Below, one piece after another: positions 5,493 to 13,173 of a stretch of DNA of 43,170 bases. Below the pieces are notes generated by a model, which saw only the letters and a list, made by a program, of their open reading frames with translations, searched no databases and was not told where the DNA came from. Made by a program: the position numbers and the translations under genes. The stretch comes from a virus. Each line of letters starts with the position of its first letter. The first letter of the stretch is position 1. The stretch is from IMG/VR virus record IMGVR_UViG_3300037193_001703, positions 1 through 43,170 of that record; one strand, written 5' to 3'.

Positions 5493-7277
5493 ATGAAGAT
5501 CGCGCACCTCACCGTCACGAACTTCCTCGGGGCGGCGGCCATGGACATCCGCACCGAGGCCCCGGTGCAGCTCTTCGTCGGGCGCAACGGCGCCGGCAAA
5601 AGCAGCCTGCGCGACGCCGTGGCGCTGGCCCTGACCGCCGACCTCGGCCGCGTGCACCTGAAGAAGGACGCGCAGCAGCTGATCCACGACCACGGCGACC
5701 TGGCGGACTGCCGCGTCATCACCGCCGACGGCGACGAGTACCGCTGCACGATCAGCCCCAGCGGCAAGGTGCTGGCCAAGCCGTCGCAGGACCCAGCCCT
5801 GCGCTTCGTGGTCGACGCCCAGCACTTCGCTGCGCTTGACGAGACCGACCGCCGCGGCTTCCTGCTCGACCTCATGGGCGTGAAGATGGACGGCCCGGCC
5901 ATCGTCGAGCGCCTGAAGACACGCGGCTGCAACCCGGCGAAGGCAGAGCGCGTGATGCCGCTGCTGCGCTCCGGCTTCGACGCCGCCAGCAAGGAAGCGA
6001 AGGCGCGCGCCACGGAGGCGCGCGGCGCCTGGCGCGCGGTCACCGGGGAGAACTGGGGCAGCGAGAAGTCGAAGGGGTGGCGCGCTCCGGAGCCGCCCTA
6101 CGACGCCGAGGCCGCTCGGACCCTGGCCACGGAGCTCACGCACTGCGACGTGGCCATCGAGCAGTGGCAGAAGACCATGGGCGCGATCGAGGGCGAGACC
6201 AGAGCGCGCGTCCAGCTGCAGGCCCGCCTTCCTGCCCTTCGCACGCAGGCCGAGCGGGCTGGCTCCATCAGCCAGAAGCTGGCGCACGACGAGGCGCAGC
6301 TGGCCGAATGGGAAAGCGACTTGGCGAAGACGCTGGCCGCCGCTGGCGCCGCGCCCCGCGTCGGGACCGTGCACCGGCTGGCCACGGCCATTGCGATGGC
6401 GCTGCCTGCATGGCCGGGCCAGGATCACATCGCCTCGGGCTGGCAGGAAATGCGCGAGGCCCTGGACGAATACGAAGCCGAACACGGGCCAGCCCTGCTC
6501 GGCAAGGGCGACGAGAAAGCGCGGGCCCGACTGCCGAACGTGCAGCGCAGCCGCGACCTGCTCGCGAACGCGGTGGCCAACGACAAGCGGGACCTCGAGG
6601 CTGCGCGGCGCGCCCAGGCTGAGATCGACAGCATCACGGAGCAGCTGAAGGCCGAGCAGGACACGGCCGGCTTCGAGGAAGCACACCGCCAGCTGGAGGC
6701 GCTGAAGCTGCAGCGCGCCGACTTGGTGGGCAAGCTCGACACGTTGAAGACCGCCAAGCACCAGGCCGACACGGCGCAGAAGAAGACGAAGGACGCCGCC
6801 CAACACGCAACCGACGTGGCCGCCTGGGAGGCAGTGGCCGACGCGCTGTCACCGGACGGCATCCCGGCCGAGCTGCTGGCGGAGACGCTGGGCCCGCTGA
6901 ACGACCGGCTGCAGCAGAGCTCGGCGGATTCCGGCTGGCCGCTGGTGGCGCTGGACGCCGACATGCGCATCACGTACGGCGGCCGCACTGTCGCCCTGTG
7001 CAGCGAGTCGGAGCGCTGGCGCGCGCACGCGATGTTGGCCGAGGCCATCGCCTTCCTGTCCGGCCTGCGCCTGCTGGTGTTGGACCGCCTTGACGTGCTC
7101 GACGCACCGGCGCGCGACGAGGCGCTGGGCTGGCTCGACATCCTTGCCGAGAACGGCGAGCTCGACACCGCGCTGGTGTTCGGCACCTACAAGGCCGTGC
7201 CGGCGCCCCTCCCCCCCACCATCGCCGCGCACTGGATCGAGAACGGTGTCGCCGGCCGCCTGAAGGAAGCCGCATGA
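5493..7277 (+). CDS. SMC/SbcC-like AAA ATPase
   Basis: A 594-residue ATPase with P-loop GRNGAGKSS at residues 30-38, a long charged helical middle (about residues 180-450, rich in Glu/Lys/Arg/Ala with coiled-coil character) and a Walker-B-like LLVLDRLD near 527. This order matches Rad50/SbcC/RecF-type ATPases, which act with a nuclease on DNA ends. The usual acidic residue after the Walker B Asp is Arg here. Start ATG 5493 is chosen because it follows the previous stop by 10 nt and begins the expected MKIAHLTVTNF strand; an upstream open extension is a shadow. Its stop overlaps the exonuclease start (ATGA), so the two are probably partners. Confidence 0.85.
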   Translation: MKIAHLTVTNFLGAAAMDIRTEAPVQLFVGRNGAGKSSLRDAVALALTADLGRVHLKKDAQQLIHDHGDLADCRVITADGDEYRCTISPSGKVLAKPSQDPALRFVVDAQHFAALDETDRRGFLLDLMGVKMDGPAIVERLKTRGCNPAKAERVMPLLRSGFDAASKEAKARATEARGAWRAVTGENWGSEKSKGWRAPEPPYDAEAARTLATELTHCDVAIEQWQKTMGAIEGETRARVQLQARLPALRTQAERAGSISQKLAHDEAQLAEWESDLAKTLAAAGAAPRVGTVHRLATAIAMALPAWPGQDHIASGWQEMREALDEYEAEHGPALLGKGDEKARARLPNVQRSRDLLANAVANDKRDLEAARRAQAEIDSITEQLKAEQDTAGFEEAHRQLEALKLQRADLVGKLDTLKTAKHQADTAQKKTKDAAQHATDVAAWEAVADALSPDGIPAELLAETLGPLNDRLQQSSADSGWPLVALDADMRITYGGRTVALCSESERWRAHAMLAEAIAFLSGLRLLVLDRLDVLDAPARDEALGWLDILAENGELDTALVFGTYKAVPAPLPPTIAAHWIENGVAGRLKEAA

Positions 7278-7888
7278 ACATCGCCCTCTTCTACGACACG
7301 GAGACGAGCGGCCTGCCGACCGCACGCATCCCCGACGACCACCCGGCCCAGCCTCACATCGTGCAGCTCGGCGCCTGCTTGGTCGACCTCGACGAGCCCG
7401 GTCGCATCATCAGCAGCCTCGACGTCATCGTGCAGCCCGACGGCTGGACGATCCCCACCGAGGCCTCCGATGTGCACGGCATCACCACGGCCTACGCGCG
7501 AGAGGTCGGCATCGACGAGACGATGGCGGTGCAGCTGTTCCACCGCATGTGGCAACGCGCCGCGGTGCGCATCGGCCACAACGAGCAGTTCGACGCGCAG
7601 ATCCTGCGCATCGCGATGGTCCGCCACCGGCACGGCCTGGAGCGGACCTGGAGCCTGGGCGCCGCGGAGTGCACCGCGCGCCTGGCCTCGCCGATCATGA
7701 AGCTACCGCCTACGGCCAGGATGATCGCGGCCGGCCGCAACCACCCGAAAACACCGAACCTCGGCGAGGCGTACCGCCACTTCACTGGCCGCGCGCTCGA
7801 AGGTGCGCACAGCGCCATGGTGGACGTGCGCGCCTGCATGGACGTCTACCTCGCGATCCGCGCGCTGCAGGAGCCCGCGGCGGCCTGA
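7274..7888 (+). CDS. DnaQ-like 3'-5' exonuclease (DEDDh)
   Basis: A 204-residue exonuclease. Exo I is FYDTETSG (Asp8, Glu10), Exo II is GHNEQFD (Asp107), and Exo III is HSAMVDVRA (His179, Asp184), giving a complete DEDDh set. Family members degrade DNA or RNA from the 3' end. Its start overlaps the stop of the SMC-like ATPase, suggesting a co-translated ATPase/nuclease pair analogous to SbcCD but with an unrelated nuclease. No polymerase is encoded nearby, so a proofreading role is unlikely; recombination or nucleic-acid clearance is more plausible. Confidence 0.88.
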   Translation: MNIALFYDTETSGLPTARIPDDHPAQPHIVQLGACLVDLDEPGRIISSLDVIVQPDGWTIPTEASDVHGITTAYAREVGIDETMAVQLFHRMWQRAAVRIGHNEQFDAQILRIAMVRHRHGLERTWSLGAAECTARLASPIMKLPPTARMIAAGRNHPKTPNLGEAYRHFTGRALEGAHSAMVDVRACMDVYLAIRALQEPAAA

Positions 7889-8014
7889 ACAACCGGCGGC
7901 CGCAAGCGCGGTGACCGGCGCCGAAGCCTTACCTCCCTGGCTACCGATCAGCGCCGCATAGCCCGGTTTGCGCCCGGGCCGCCGACCCTTCCACCACCAG
8001 CCCGAAAGGCACCC
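7889..8014 (+). other. Intergenic gap in the early operon
   Basis: 126 bp without a convincing gene, the largest gap in the early + operon. It contains a G+C-rich hairpin candidate at about 7960-7979 (GCCCGG with CCGGGC around a TTTGCG loop) without a T-run. It could slow or attenuate transcription or be an mRNA processing site; no promoter was recognised. Confidence 0.4.
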
Positions 8015-8641
8015 ATGTTCCAGCTCGAATCGATGACCAAGGTGCGCGTGCTCGACGTGCGCGTGCTCGCTGCGAAGGACCGCAAGCCAGACGACCCGCC
8101 CGGCGGCCAACTGCTCGTGAAGGCCTCGCTCGGTGCCGGCGCGCTGTCGATGTTCGACGGGGCCCTGCGCGGCTGGCTCTTCCGCAAGTCGAAGACCACG
8201 CCCACCGGCCAGGACAAGCTCGACGGCATGGAGGGCGACGAGCTCACCAGCATCGGCGACCACATCAAGCGCTTCCGCTGGGACTACGAGCAGACCGGCT
8301 GCACGATCGAAATCGACCACGGCACCGGCGGCAAGTCGAACCTGGTGCTGTCCGACTGCAAGGTCCACCGCGTGATGCTGAGCCCGCGCCAGGGCGGCGC
8401 CATCGAGGCGCAGTGGACGATCGACGCGCCGGGCCTGTCCACGTCCACCTGGGCGAAGTTGCCGGGCATGAAGGCGACCGAGATCCAGATGACGATGGCT
8501 GGGCCGCAGGCGGACGACACGCAGGGCGAGATCACCGACGAGCTGGCGCCGAAGCGCGGGCGCGGGAAGCCGAAGGCCACGGACGCCACTGACGAATTCA
8601 TCCGCCGCAACCAGCAGCAGGCGGCCGCCGGCGCGCACTGA
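8015..8641 (+). CDS. Unknown protein of the recombination cluster
   Basis: A 208-residue protein, not recognised. The first 160 residues are beta-rich with regular alternating strands (VRVLDVRVLAAKDRK; CTIEIDHGTGG; SNLVLSDCKVHRVML), and the C-terminus is a charged, probably disordered tail with Lys/Arg-rich (KRGRGKPKA) and Gln-rich stretches. The shape (small beta domain plus flexible tail) and location after two nucleases and an annealing candidate would suit a single-strand DNA-binding or recombination accessory role. No SSB or OB-fold signature is certain. The ATG is preceded by a weak AAAGG Shine-Dalgarno. Confidence 0.7.
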   Translation: MFQLESMTKVRVLDVRVLAAKDRKPDDPPGGQLLVKASLGAGALSMFDGALRGWLFRKSKTTPTGQDKLDGMEGDELTSIGDHIKRFRWDYEQTGCTIEIDHGTGGKSNLVLSDCKVHRVMLSPRQGGAIEAQWTIDAPGLSTSTWAKLPGMKATEIQMTMAGPQADDTQGEITDELAPKRGRGKPKATDATDEFIRRNQQQAAAGAH

Positions 8642-8650
8642 GGCCCGGCC

Positions 8651-8920
8651 ATGACGCAGCTGTCCAACGACACCGCGCGCCGCATCATCGCGCGCCTCGG
8701 GAGCGCCAAGGCCCCCGGCCCGGTCAACGGCATCCGCGCCACGCACCGTCACGACGAGGGCGCCTACGCGCGCTGCAGCTACTGCGGGCGCTACTCGCTG
8801 GACCCGGCCACGCTGGGCCATCACAAGGTGCCGGCCTGCGAGTGCGGCGAGGCGCACGGCTGGTCCGGATCGTTTCGCGTTCCGACTGAGTCGTCGCGCT
8901 GGAGTGGCCGGCGGCCATGA
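8651..8920 (+). CDS. Small zinc-ribbon-like protein
   Basis: An 89-residue ORF with a CxxC ... CxC arrangement (CSYCGRY near residue 42 and ACECGEAHG near 63) and several histidines, consistent with a single structural zinc site. It is basic at both ends. It follows the preceding gene by 9 nt and its stop overlaps the next ATG (ATGA). No more specific family is recognised. Confidence 0.7.
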   Translation: MTQLSNDTARRIIARLGSAKAPGPVNGIRATHRHDEGAYARCSYCGRYSLDPATLGHHKVPACECGEAHGWSGSFRVPTESSRWSGRRP

Positions 8921-9276
8921 GCACCCCCACCCACCGCAAACCCCTCGCGATCCCGCAGCGCGGCGTCATCAAGGGCGGCATGTGCCACGGCTGCCAGTAC
9001 CTGTTCCTTGGCTTCGCGGTGGTCGACGGTGCGCTGCGCGTGCGCGCGCGGATCTCGGCGCCGAACTGGCCCTTCCCTCACGACGGCCTGCTGACGGCCG
9101 CTCACTTCGGCAGCTTTCGCGCTGTCGTCGGCGAGCGGGCGAAGCGGCTGCCGGCCGAGCAGCTGATCACCGAGGCTTACCACTGGGCTCAGCTGCCTGT
9201 GCCGGCTTGGGGCGATCGGCATCGAACCATCCGGGCGCGGGTGCTGCGCTCGGCTACCAGAAAGGCGCGGCAATGA
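8917..9276 (+). CDS. Unknown small early protein
   Basis: A 119-residue ORF with one CxxC (GGMCHGCQYLF) and a basic C-terminus (RTIRARVLRSATRKARQ). The middle contains a beta-rich stretch (GFAVVDGALRVRARIS). ATG overlaps the upstream stop and the stop overlaps the next ATG, both by 4 nt. Function not recognised. Confidence 0.65.
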   Translation: MSTPTHRKPLAIPQRGVIKGGMCHGCQYLFLGFAVVDGALRVRARISAPNWPFPHDGLLTAAHFGSFRAVVGERAKRLPAEQLITEAYHWAQLPVPAWGDRHRTIRARVLRSATRKARQ

Positions 9277-9452
9277 CGCCCACCGAAGAACGCGCCCAGT
9301 GGCTCGTCCACGCGGCGACCCTGCGCGAGCGTGCTGATGTCGCGCGACGCGATGGCAAGACCGGCGAGGCGCGCCGGCTGGAGCTGGACGCGCGCGAGGC
9401 CGAGGCGAAGGCGGCGGCGTGCGAGCAGCGGCAGGAGGCGACGCAGCCATGA
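9273..9452 (+). CDS. Very small helical protein
   Basis: A 59-residue, highly charged and probably all-helical ORF rich in Ala, Arg and Glu. Start and stop each overlap the neighbouring genes by 4 nt. Without these overlaps it would be hard to accept; with them it is a credible small coupled gene. No function is visible. Confidence 0.55.
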   Translation: MTPTEERAQWLVHAATLRERADVARRDGKTGEARRLELDAREAEAKAAACEQRQEATQP

Positions 9453-9991
9453 TCCGCACCGCCGACATCAGCCCTTGCGGCCGCTACCGTTGGACGCTAG
9501 GCCGGACGTGGGACCAGGCGCTGCCGGTGCTGCTGGCCGTCATGTACGGGCCGGCGATGGCCGACGACATGAAGGACGACCAGACGGTCACGCTGCTTTG
9601 CGCGATCGCCGCGCACAACGGCTTCGGCGGCCTGCAGGTGGTCAACGGCATCCCGCTGCGGACAGCGGACCCGGCGCTGCAGGCGGCGATGGTCAACGAC
9701 TGGGCCAGGCTGCAGGAATGGACCGACCGTGACCGGCTGCAGGACAACCTGGCCGTGGTCAGCCGCGAGGTGGCCAAGGCCGGCGCGGTCCTGTTGGCCT
9801 GGGGCGCACTGGCCAGCCGCTGCGCGGACTGGTTCGACCTGGTGCAGGAGACGATCGCCGAGGCCATTCCCTTCGGCGTGCCGCTGTACTGCCTCGGCAA
9901 GACCGCCGCCGGCTACCCGCTGCACCCGATGGCGCGCGGGAAGCGGAAGGTGCCGAAGAACGCGGCGCTGCTGGAATGGGGAGCCTGCTGA
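9449..9991 (+). CDS. DUF1643 family protein
   Basis: A 180-residue protein matching the DUF1643 pattern: an opening CGRYRWTLGRTWD, a middle segment MKDDQTVTLLCAIAAHNGFG followed by LQVVNGIPLR, and a later AVLLAWGALA. DUF1643 proteins are widespread in phages and mobile elements and their activity is not established. The context here, a run of small nucleic-acid-related genes before the integrase, does not define it. It is coupled to both neighbours (ATGA upstream, TGATG downstream). Confidence 0.8.
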   Translation: MIRTADISPCGRYRWTLGRTWDQALPVLLAVMYGPAMADDMKDDQTVTLLCAIAAHNGFGGLQVVNGIPLRTADPALQAAMVNDWARLQEWTDRDRLQDNLAVVSREVAKAGAVLLAWGALASRCADWFDLVQETIAEAIPFGVPLYCLGKTAAGYPLHPMARGKRKVPKNAALLEWGAC

Positions 9992-10404
9992 TGCTCGCCC
10001 TGTCCATCCGTCAGCCCTGGGCCTGGCTGATCCTCCATGGCGGCAAGGACGTGGAGAACCGCGACTGGCCCACGCGCGTGCGCGGCCGTATCCTCGTGCA
10101 CGCGTCGAAGGGCATGACGCGCGACGAGTGGAGCAGCGCCTGGACGTTCGCGCACGGCAGCGGCGCGAGCCCGAAGGCGGTCGAGGCAGGGCTGACGCTT
10201 GAGACCGTGCCGCGCGGCGGCATCGTCGGCTCTGTCGAGATCGTGGACTGCGTGACCGTGTGCGCCTCGCGCTGGTTCATGGGCTCGCACGGTTTCTTGC
10301 TGGCCAATCCGCGGCCGCTGCCGTTCGTGTCGCTGAAAGGCCGGCTGGGCTTTTTCGACGTGCCGCTGGCTGCGTTGCCGGCGGAGTACCGGGAGGCCGC
10401 CTGA
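9991..10404 (+). CDS. ASCH domain protein
   Basis: A 137-residue ASCH/PUA-like protein. The hallmark is the start LALSIRQPWAWLIL, the conserved KDVENRDWPT, and RGRILVHASKG, then a strand GGIVGSVEIVDCV. ASCH domains resemble PUA RNA-binding domains and some act on RNA or modified nucleosides. The ATG at 9991 shares its A with the previous TGA stop (TGATG) and has GGGGAG upstream; an in-frame start 15 nt earlier is less likely. Phage ASCH proteins may modulate host RNA or translation. Confidence 0.85.
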   Translation: MLALSIRQPWAWLILHGGKDVENRDWPTRVRGRILVHASKGMTRDEWSSAWTFAHGSGASPKAVEAGLTLETVPRGGIVGSVEIVDCVTVCASRWFMGSHGFLLANPRPLPFVSLKGRLGFFDVPLAALPAEYREAA

Positions 10405-10646
10405 TGCCCACCCTCCGCGAATCCCGCCGCCTCAAGGCCCACGCGTCCGCGCGGCTGCAGAAGGCCCGGGCCTACAGCGAGCACATGAACGCGCTGCACG
10501 CGCTCGAAGACGAGTTCGACCACGACGACCACGACGACCGCTTCGGCCGTGTCTGCCCGGCCTGCGACGGCGACGGCGGCGACCGGTACAGCGACTACCT
10601 CTTCGAGTGCGAGCACTGCGGCGGCACCGGCCGCGAGGAGTGGTGA
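10404..10646 (+). CDS. DnaJ-type zinc-finger small protein
   Basis: An 80-residue ORF with an acidic/His-rich middle (DEFDHDDHDDRFG) and two CxxCxGxG motifs, CPACDGDG and CEHCGGTG, the repeat that binds zinc in DnaJ. No J domain is present. Such isolated DnaJ-zinc-finger proteins are common in phage early operons with no known role. It begins in a TGATG junction and ends in one. Confidence 0.75.
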   Translation: MPTLRESRRLKAHASARLQKARAYSEHMNALHALEDEFDHDDHDDRFGRVCPACDGDGGDRYSDYLFECEHCGGTGREEW

Positions 10647-10915
10647 TGAAGCCGATCCAGCACCCCACGAGCAACGACGTGCTGCGGGCTCCGCCCGGCA
10701 CCACGCCCGAAGAGTGCCGGGCGCTGTTCATCACGCGCGTGAGCTACGACCACCCGTGGGACAGCAGCCGCAGCACGCCGGGCGTCGTCAGCTATTGGCA
10801 GCCGACGCCGGAGCAGTTGGCGCTGCTGAACGCCGGCAAGCCGGTTTGGCTGTCGATCCTCGGGGCCACGCATCCGCCGCTGGCGATCGGCGTAGAAGGC
10901 GACGGGAGGCTGTGA
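10646..10915 (+). CDS. Unknown small early protein
   Basis: An 89-residue ORF starting in a TGATG junction; the frame open upstream is a shadow. It contains one aromatic-rich stretch (VSYDHPWDSSRSTPGVVSYW) and a C-terminal hydrophobic strand (PVWLSILGATHPPLAIGV). No motif is recognised. It ends in another TGATG junction with the HNH-like gene. Confidence 0.65.
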   Translation: MKPIQHPTSNDVLRAPPGTTPEECRALFITRVSYDHPWDSSRSTPGVVSYWQPTPEQLALLNAGKPVWLSILGATHPPLAIGVEGDGRL

Positions 10916-11382
10916 TGCCAATCCGCCCAGAGAACGCCGCGCGCTACCCGAAGGATTGGGCGGCCATCAGTGCGGCGATTCGCGAGCGTGCCGGCCACCG
11001 CTGCGAGTGGCGCGACGCGGCCGCCCACCGATGCGGCGCCTGCAATGGCGCGTTGGGCTATTGGCGCCGCGCCGACCTGTGGCGGCTCCCGCAGGGCTTC
11101 GACCACCTGCAGCGCACCTTGTGGCGCTGGGTGCCGCTGCCCGAGGCCCTGCGCTTGTCCGGCGTGGACAAGCCGATGACGCTGCAGGCCGAGGAAGGCC
11201 CGCTGAAGATCATCCGCATCGTGCTGACGGTTGCTCACCTCGACCACCAGCCCGAGAACCGCGACCCGTCGAACCTGCGCGCGTGGTGCCAGCGGCATCA
11301 CCTCGCATACGACCACGAACACCACCGAGCGAACGCGCAGGCCACGCGCCGGGCGCGCGCCGGCACGCTGGAGCTGTTCTGA
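10915..11382 (+). CDS. HNH-endonuclease-like protein
   Basis: A 155-residue protein whose C-terminal part resembles an HNH motif: LTVAHLDHQPENRDPSNLRA then WCQRHHLAYDHEHH, with the expected His-Asp-His, Asn-Leu and Cys/His-His elements. The N-terminal half has GHRCEWRD and RCGACN cysteines that could bind structural zinc. HNH proteins nick or cut DNA. The gene is internal to a coupled cluster, so it is likely a phage gene and not a free-standing homing element. Catalysis is plausible but not certain. Confidence 0.7.
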   Translation: MPIRPENAARYPKDWAAISAAIRERAGHRCEWRDAAAHRCGACNGALGYWRRADLWRLPQGFDHLQRTLWRWVPLPEALRLSGVDKPMTLQAEEGPLKIIRIVLTVAHLDHQPENRDPSNLRAWCQRHHLAYDHEHHRANAQATRRARAGTLELF

Positions 11383-11624
11383 TGGCTAGGACCCTCGCAA
11401 CCCGCCTGCGCGCCGCCCGCACGCTGCTGCGCCAGCACCGCGACGAGCTGATCAACAGCCACAAGGTGATGGCCCGCGGCCACCCGTGCTTCGGCCGCAT
11501 CGACCCCGACGAAGACCCGGAGGCGCTGGCTGCGGTGCGTGAGCTGGGCGAGGCCGACGCGGCGCTGACCGAAGCGATTGCGATGCTCGGGCGGGACGCA
11601 CGGAACAAGCGCCGGGAGCCGTGA
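11382..11624 (+). CDS. Small helical protein before DUF4224
   Basis: An 80-residue basic, probably all-helical ORF (RLRAARTLLRQHRDELINSH; ELGEADAALTEAIAML). It begins at a TGATG junction with the HNH-like gene and its stop lies next to the start of the DUF4224 gene. No function is recognised. Confidence 0.65.
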   Translation: MARTLATRLRAARTLLRQHRDELINSHKVMARGHPCFGRIDPDEDPEALAAVRELGEADAALTEAIAMLGRDARNKRREP

Positions 11625-11626
11625 CC

Positions 11627-11851
11627 ATGGTCGCCGACGACATCCTGCTTTCCGACACAGAGATCGAGCGCCTGACCGGCTACCGCCGGCCGCACGAGCA
11701 ATTGGCAGAGCTGCACCGCCAGGGCTTCAGCCGGGCGCGCCGCGACCGGCTTGGGCGCATCGTGCTGGAGCGCGCACACTACGAGGCAGTGGCCGCCGGC
11801 AACGTCGTGCGGCCGAAACCCCAGCTCAGGCTCCTGCACGGCAAGGCATGA
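11627..11851 (+). CDS. DUF4224 protein, candidate excisionase/integrase regulator
   Basis: A 74-residue protein with the DUF4224 pattern: ILLSDTEIERLTGYRRPHEQ, then LHRQGFSRARRDRLGRIV. These proteins are regularly found just before phage integrases and look like small DNA-binding domains, so a recombination directionality or regulatory role is the usual inference. ATG 11627 sits 8 nt after a GGGAG Shine-Dalgarno; an in-frame GTG at 11621 overlaps the previous stop but is only 2 nt from that Shine-Dalgarno. Its stop overlaps the integrase ATG. Confidence 0.75.
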   Translation: MVADDILLSDTEIERLTGYRRPHEQLAELHRQGFSRARRDRLGRIVLERAHYEAVAAGNVVRPKPQLRLLHGKA

Positions 11852-12930
11852 AGCGCGACGACATCCCCCGCGGCGTCTTCCCCAAGGGCCGCTGGTACTA
11901 CCTGGTCGTGGCCGTCGGCCCAAAGCGGGTCTGGATCAAGCTGTCGAAGATCGCAGACGGGCTGCCGGCCCTGTACATCGCCCTGGCGCGCGAGAAGGAA
12001 GCCGCCCGGGGCATCACCAACATGCCGTCGCTCGTGGCCGCCTGGCAGACGGAGGTGATGCCCGGCCGCGGCGAGAAGACGCAGACCGACGACAAGGCCC
12101 GGTGCAAGCTGATTGCCGAGGCCTTCGCCGAGTTCACGCCGGCCGACGTGGACGCCCCGGCCTGCGCCGAGTTCCTCAAGGGCTACAAGCCGAAGCCGCG
12201 CACGCACAACGCCTTCCGCTCCCTGCTGCGCGAGCTGATGCGCTTTGCTGAGGAAAAAGGCCTGCGGCCGTCCGGTTCGAACCCGCTGCAGTCGGTGCGC
12301 ACCATGAGCACGCCGCCGCGCACGCGCTACATCACCGACAGCGAGATGCGCCGCATCAAGGTGGGCGGTATCTACGGCGACGACGGCCGGCGCACGCGCT
12401 CCGGCCTGATGCTGGCCGCGCTGGTGGACATGGCCTACCTCACCGGCCAGGACATCGGCATGCTGCTGGACCTGCGTTGGACGCGTGACCCCTTCGACCA
12501 CGACGCGCCGCACGTGGCCGACGCCGGCCTCTTCTTCCGCCGCGCCAAGGTGCAGAAGACCACAGGCGCCGCGGTGCTGGTGCAATGGACGCCGCGCCTG
12601 CGCGACGTGGTGCAGCGCCTGAAGGTGATGCGCGCCGAGCGCCAGCTGAAGAAGCGGGCGACGCAGCGCGTCGTCACCGACTACCTCTTCACGACCCAGG
12701 GCGGAAAGCAGCTGACGTACAGCGGAGCCGCCTCGGCCTGGCGCCGCGCGGTGAAGCGCGCCGGAGTGCCGCGGGTCATGTTCCGCGACCTGCGCGCCAA
12801 GGCGCTGACCGACAAGGAAGAGCGCGAAGGCATGCAGGCAGCGCGCCACATGGGCGCCCACGCGACCGAGGCGCAGACCGCCGACTACGTGCGCCAGCGC
12901 GCTCCGCGCAAGACCGGCGCGACCCGCTGA
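11848..12930 (+). CDS. int: Tyrosine recombinase (integrase), missing first catalytic Arg
   Basis: A 360-residue phage integrase. It has an N-terminal DNA-binding part, a core-binding helical domain (about 60-150) and a catalytic domain (about 160-350). In the catalytic domain Lys237 (KVQKTTG), Arg316 in FRDLRAKAL, His338 and the nucleophile Tyr347 (TADYVR) are present; position 313, usually His, is Arg. The box around 198-210 reads LTGQDIGMLLDLRW, where Asp202 stands where family members have the catalytic Arg (TGQR). If the reading is right this would weaken or abolish activity. The gene ends 110 bp before the tRNA-Pro-derived core site, the usual int-attP arrangement, and starts in an ATGA overlap with DUF4224. 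Confidence 0.9.
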   Translation: MKRDDIPRGVFPKGRWYYLVVAVGPKRVWIKLSKIADGLPALYIALAREKEAARGITNMPSLVAAWQTEVMPGRGEKTQTDDKARCKLIAEAFAEFTPADVDAPACAEFLKGYKPKPRTHNAFRSLLRELMRFAEEKGLRPSGSNPLQSVRTMSTPPRTRYITDSEMRRIKVGGIYGDDGRRTRSGLMLAALVDMAYLTGQDIGMLLDLRWTRDPFDHDAPHVADAGLFFRRAKVQKTTGAAVLVQWTPRLRDVVQRLKVMRAERQLKKRATQRVVTDYLFTTQGGKQLTYSGAASAWRRAVKRAGVPRVMFRDLRAKALTDKEEREGMQAARHMGAHATEAQTADYVRQRAPRKTGATR

Positions 12931-12935
12931 AATCC

Positions 12936-13173
12936 TTCTAACCACCGCGCGCCGTGCCCGGGGAAACGATGCCGTTTTGCGCCTCGCTGCGTTAGAAGAA
13001 TCGGGCTGAAACCAGCGCCGTTGCTCGATTCTGGCGCAGCTTTGGGAGCAGTGGGTCGGACGTTCGAATCGTCTCACCCCGACCATCTAAGTGCCTGTCG
13101 CGTCGAGATTTTTCGCGATCTGGCGCCTGCTTAAAGAGCGGGCACTTTTCTAACCTGCGGCGATTCTTCTAAC
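12936..13173. other. attP: attP: phage attachment site with arm-type repeats
   Basis: The region between the integrase stop and the next gene holds a tRNA-derived core (13041-13085) flanked by four TTCTAAC motifs: 12936-12942, 12991-12997 (inverted), 13148-13154 and 13167-13173. Two of them lie in a perfect 15-bp inverted repeat, GCGTTAGAAGAATCG at 12989-13003 and its complement at 13161-13175. This is the layout expected of integrase or excisionase arm sites around a core. Only one tRNA-like copy was found in the window, and phage genes lie on both sides, so it is attP and not attL or attR. Confidence 0.85.

Noticed and set aside
13021-13085. A complete tRNA gene at the integrase end
   Set aside because: The anticodon loop to CCA half is present but no D-arm or 5' acceptor strand precedes it, so it is an attP core fragment and not a functional tRNA.
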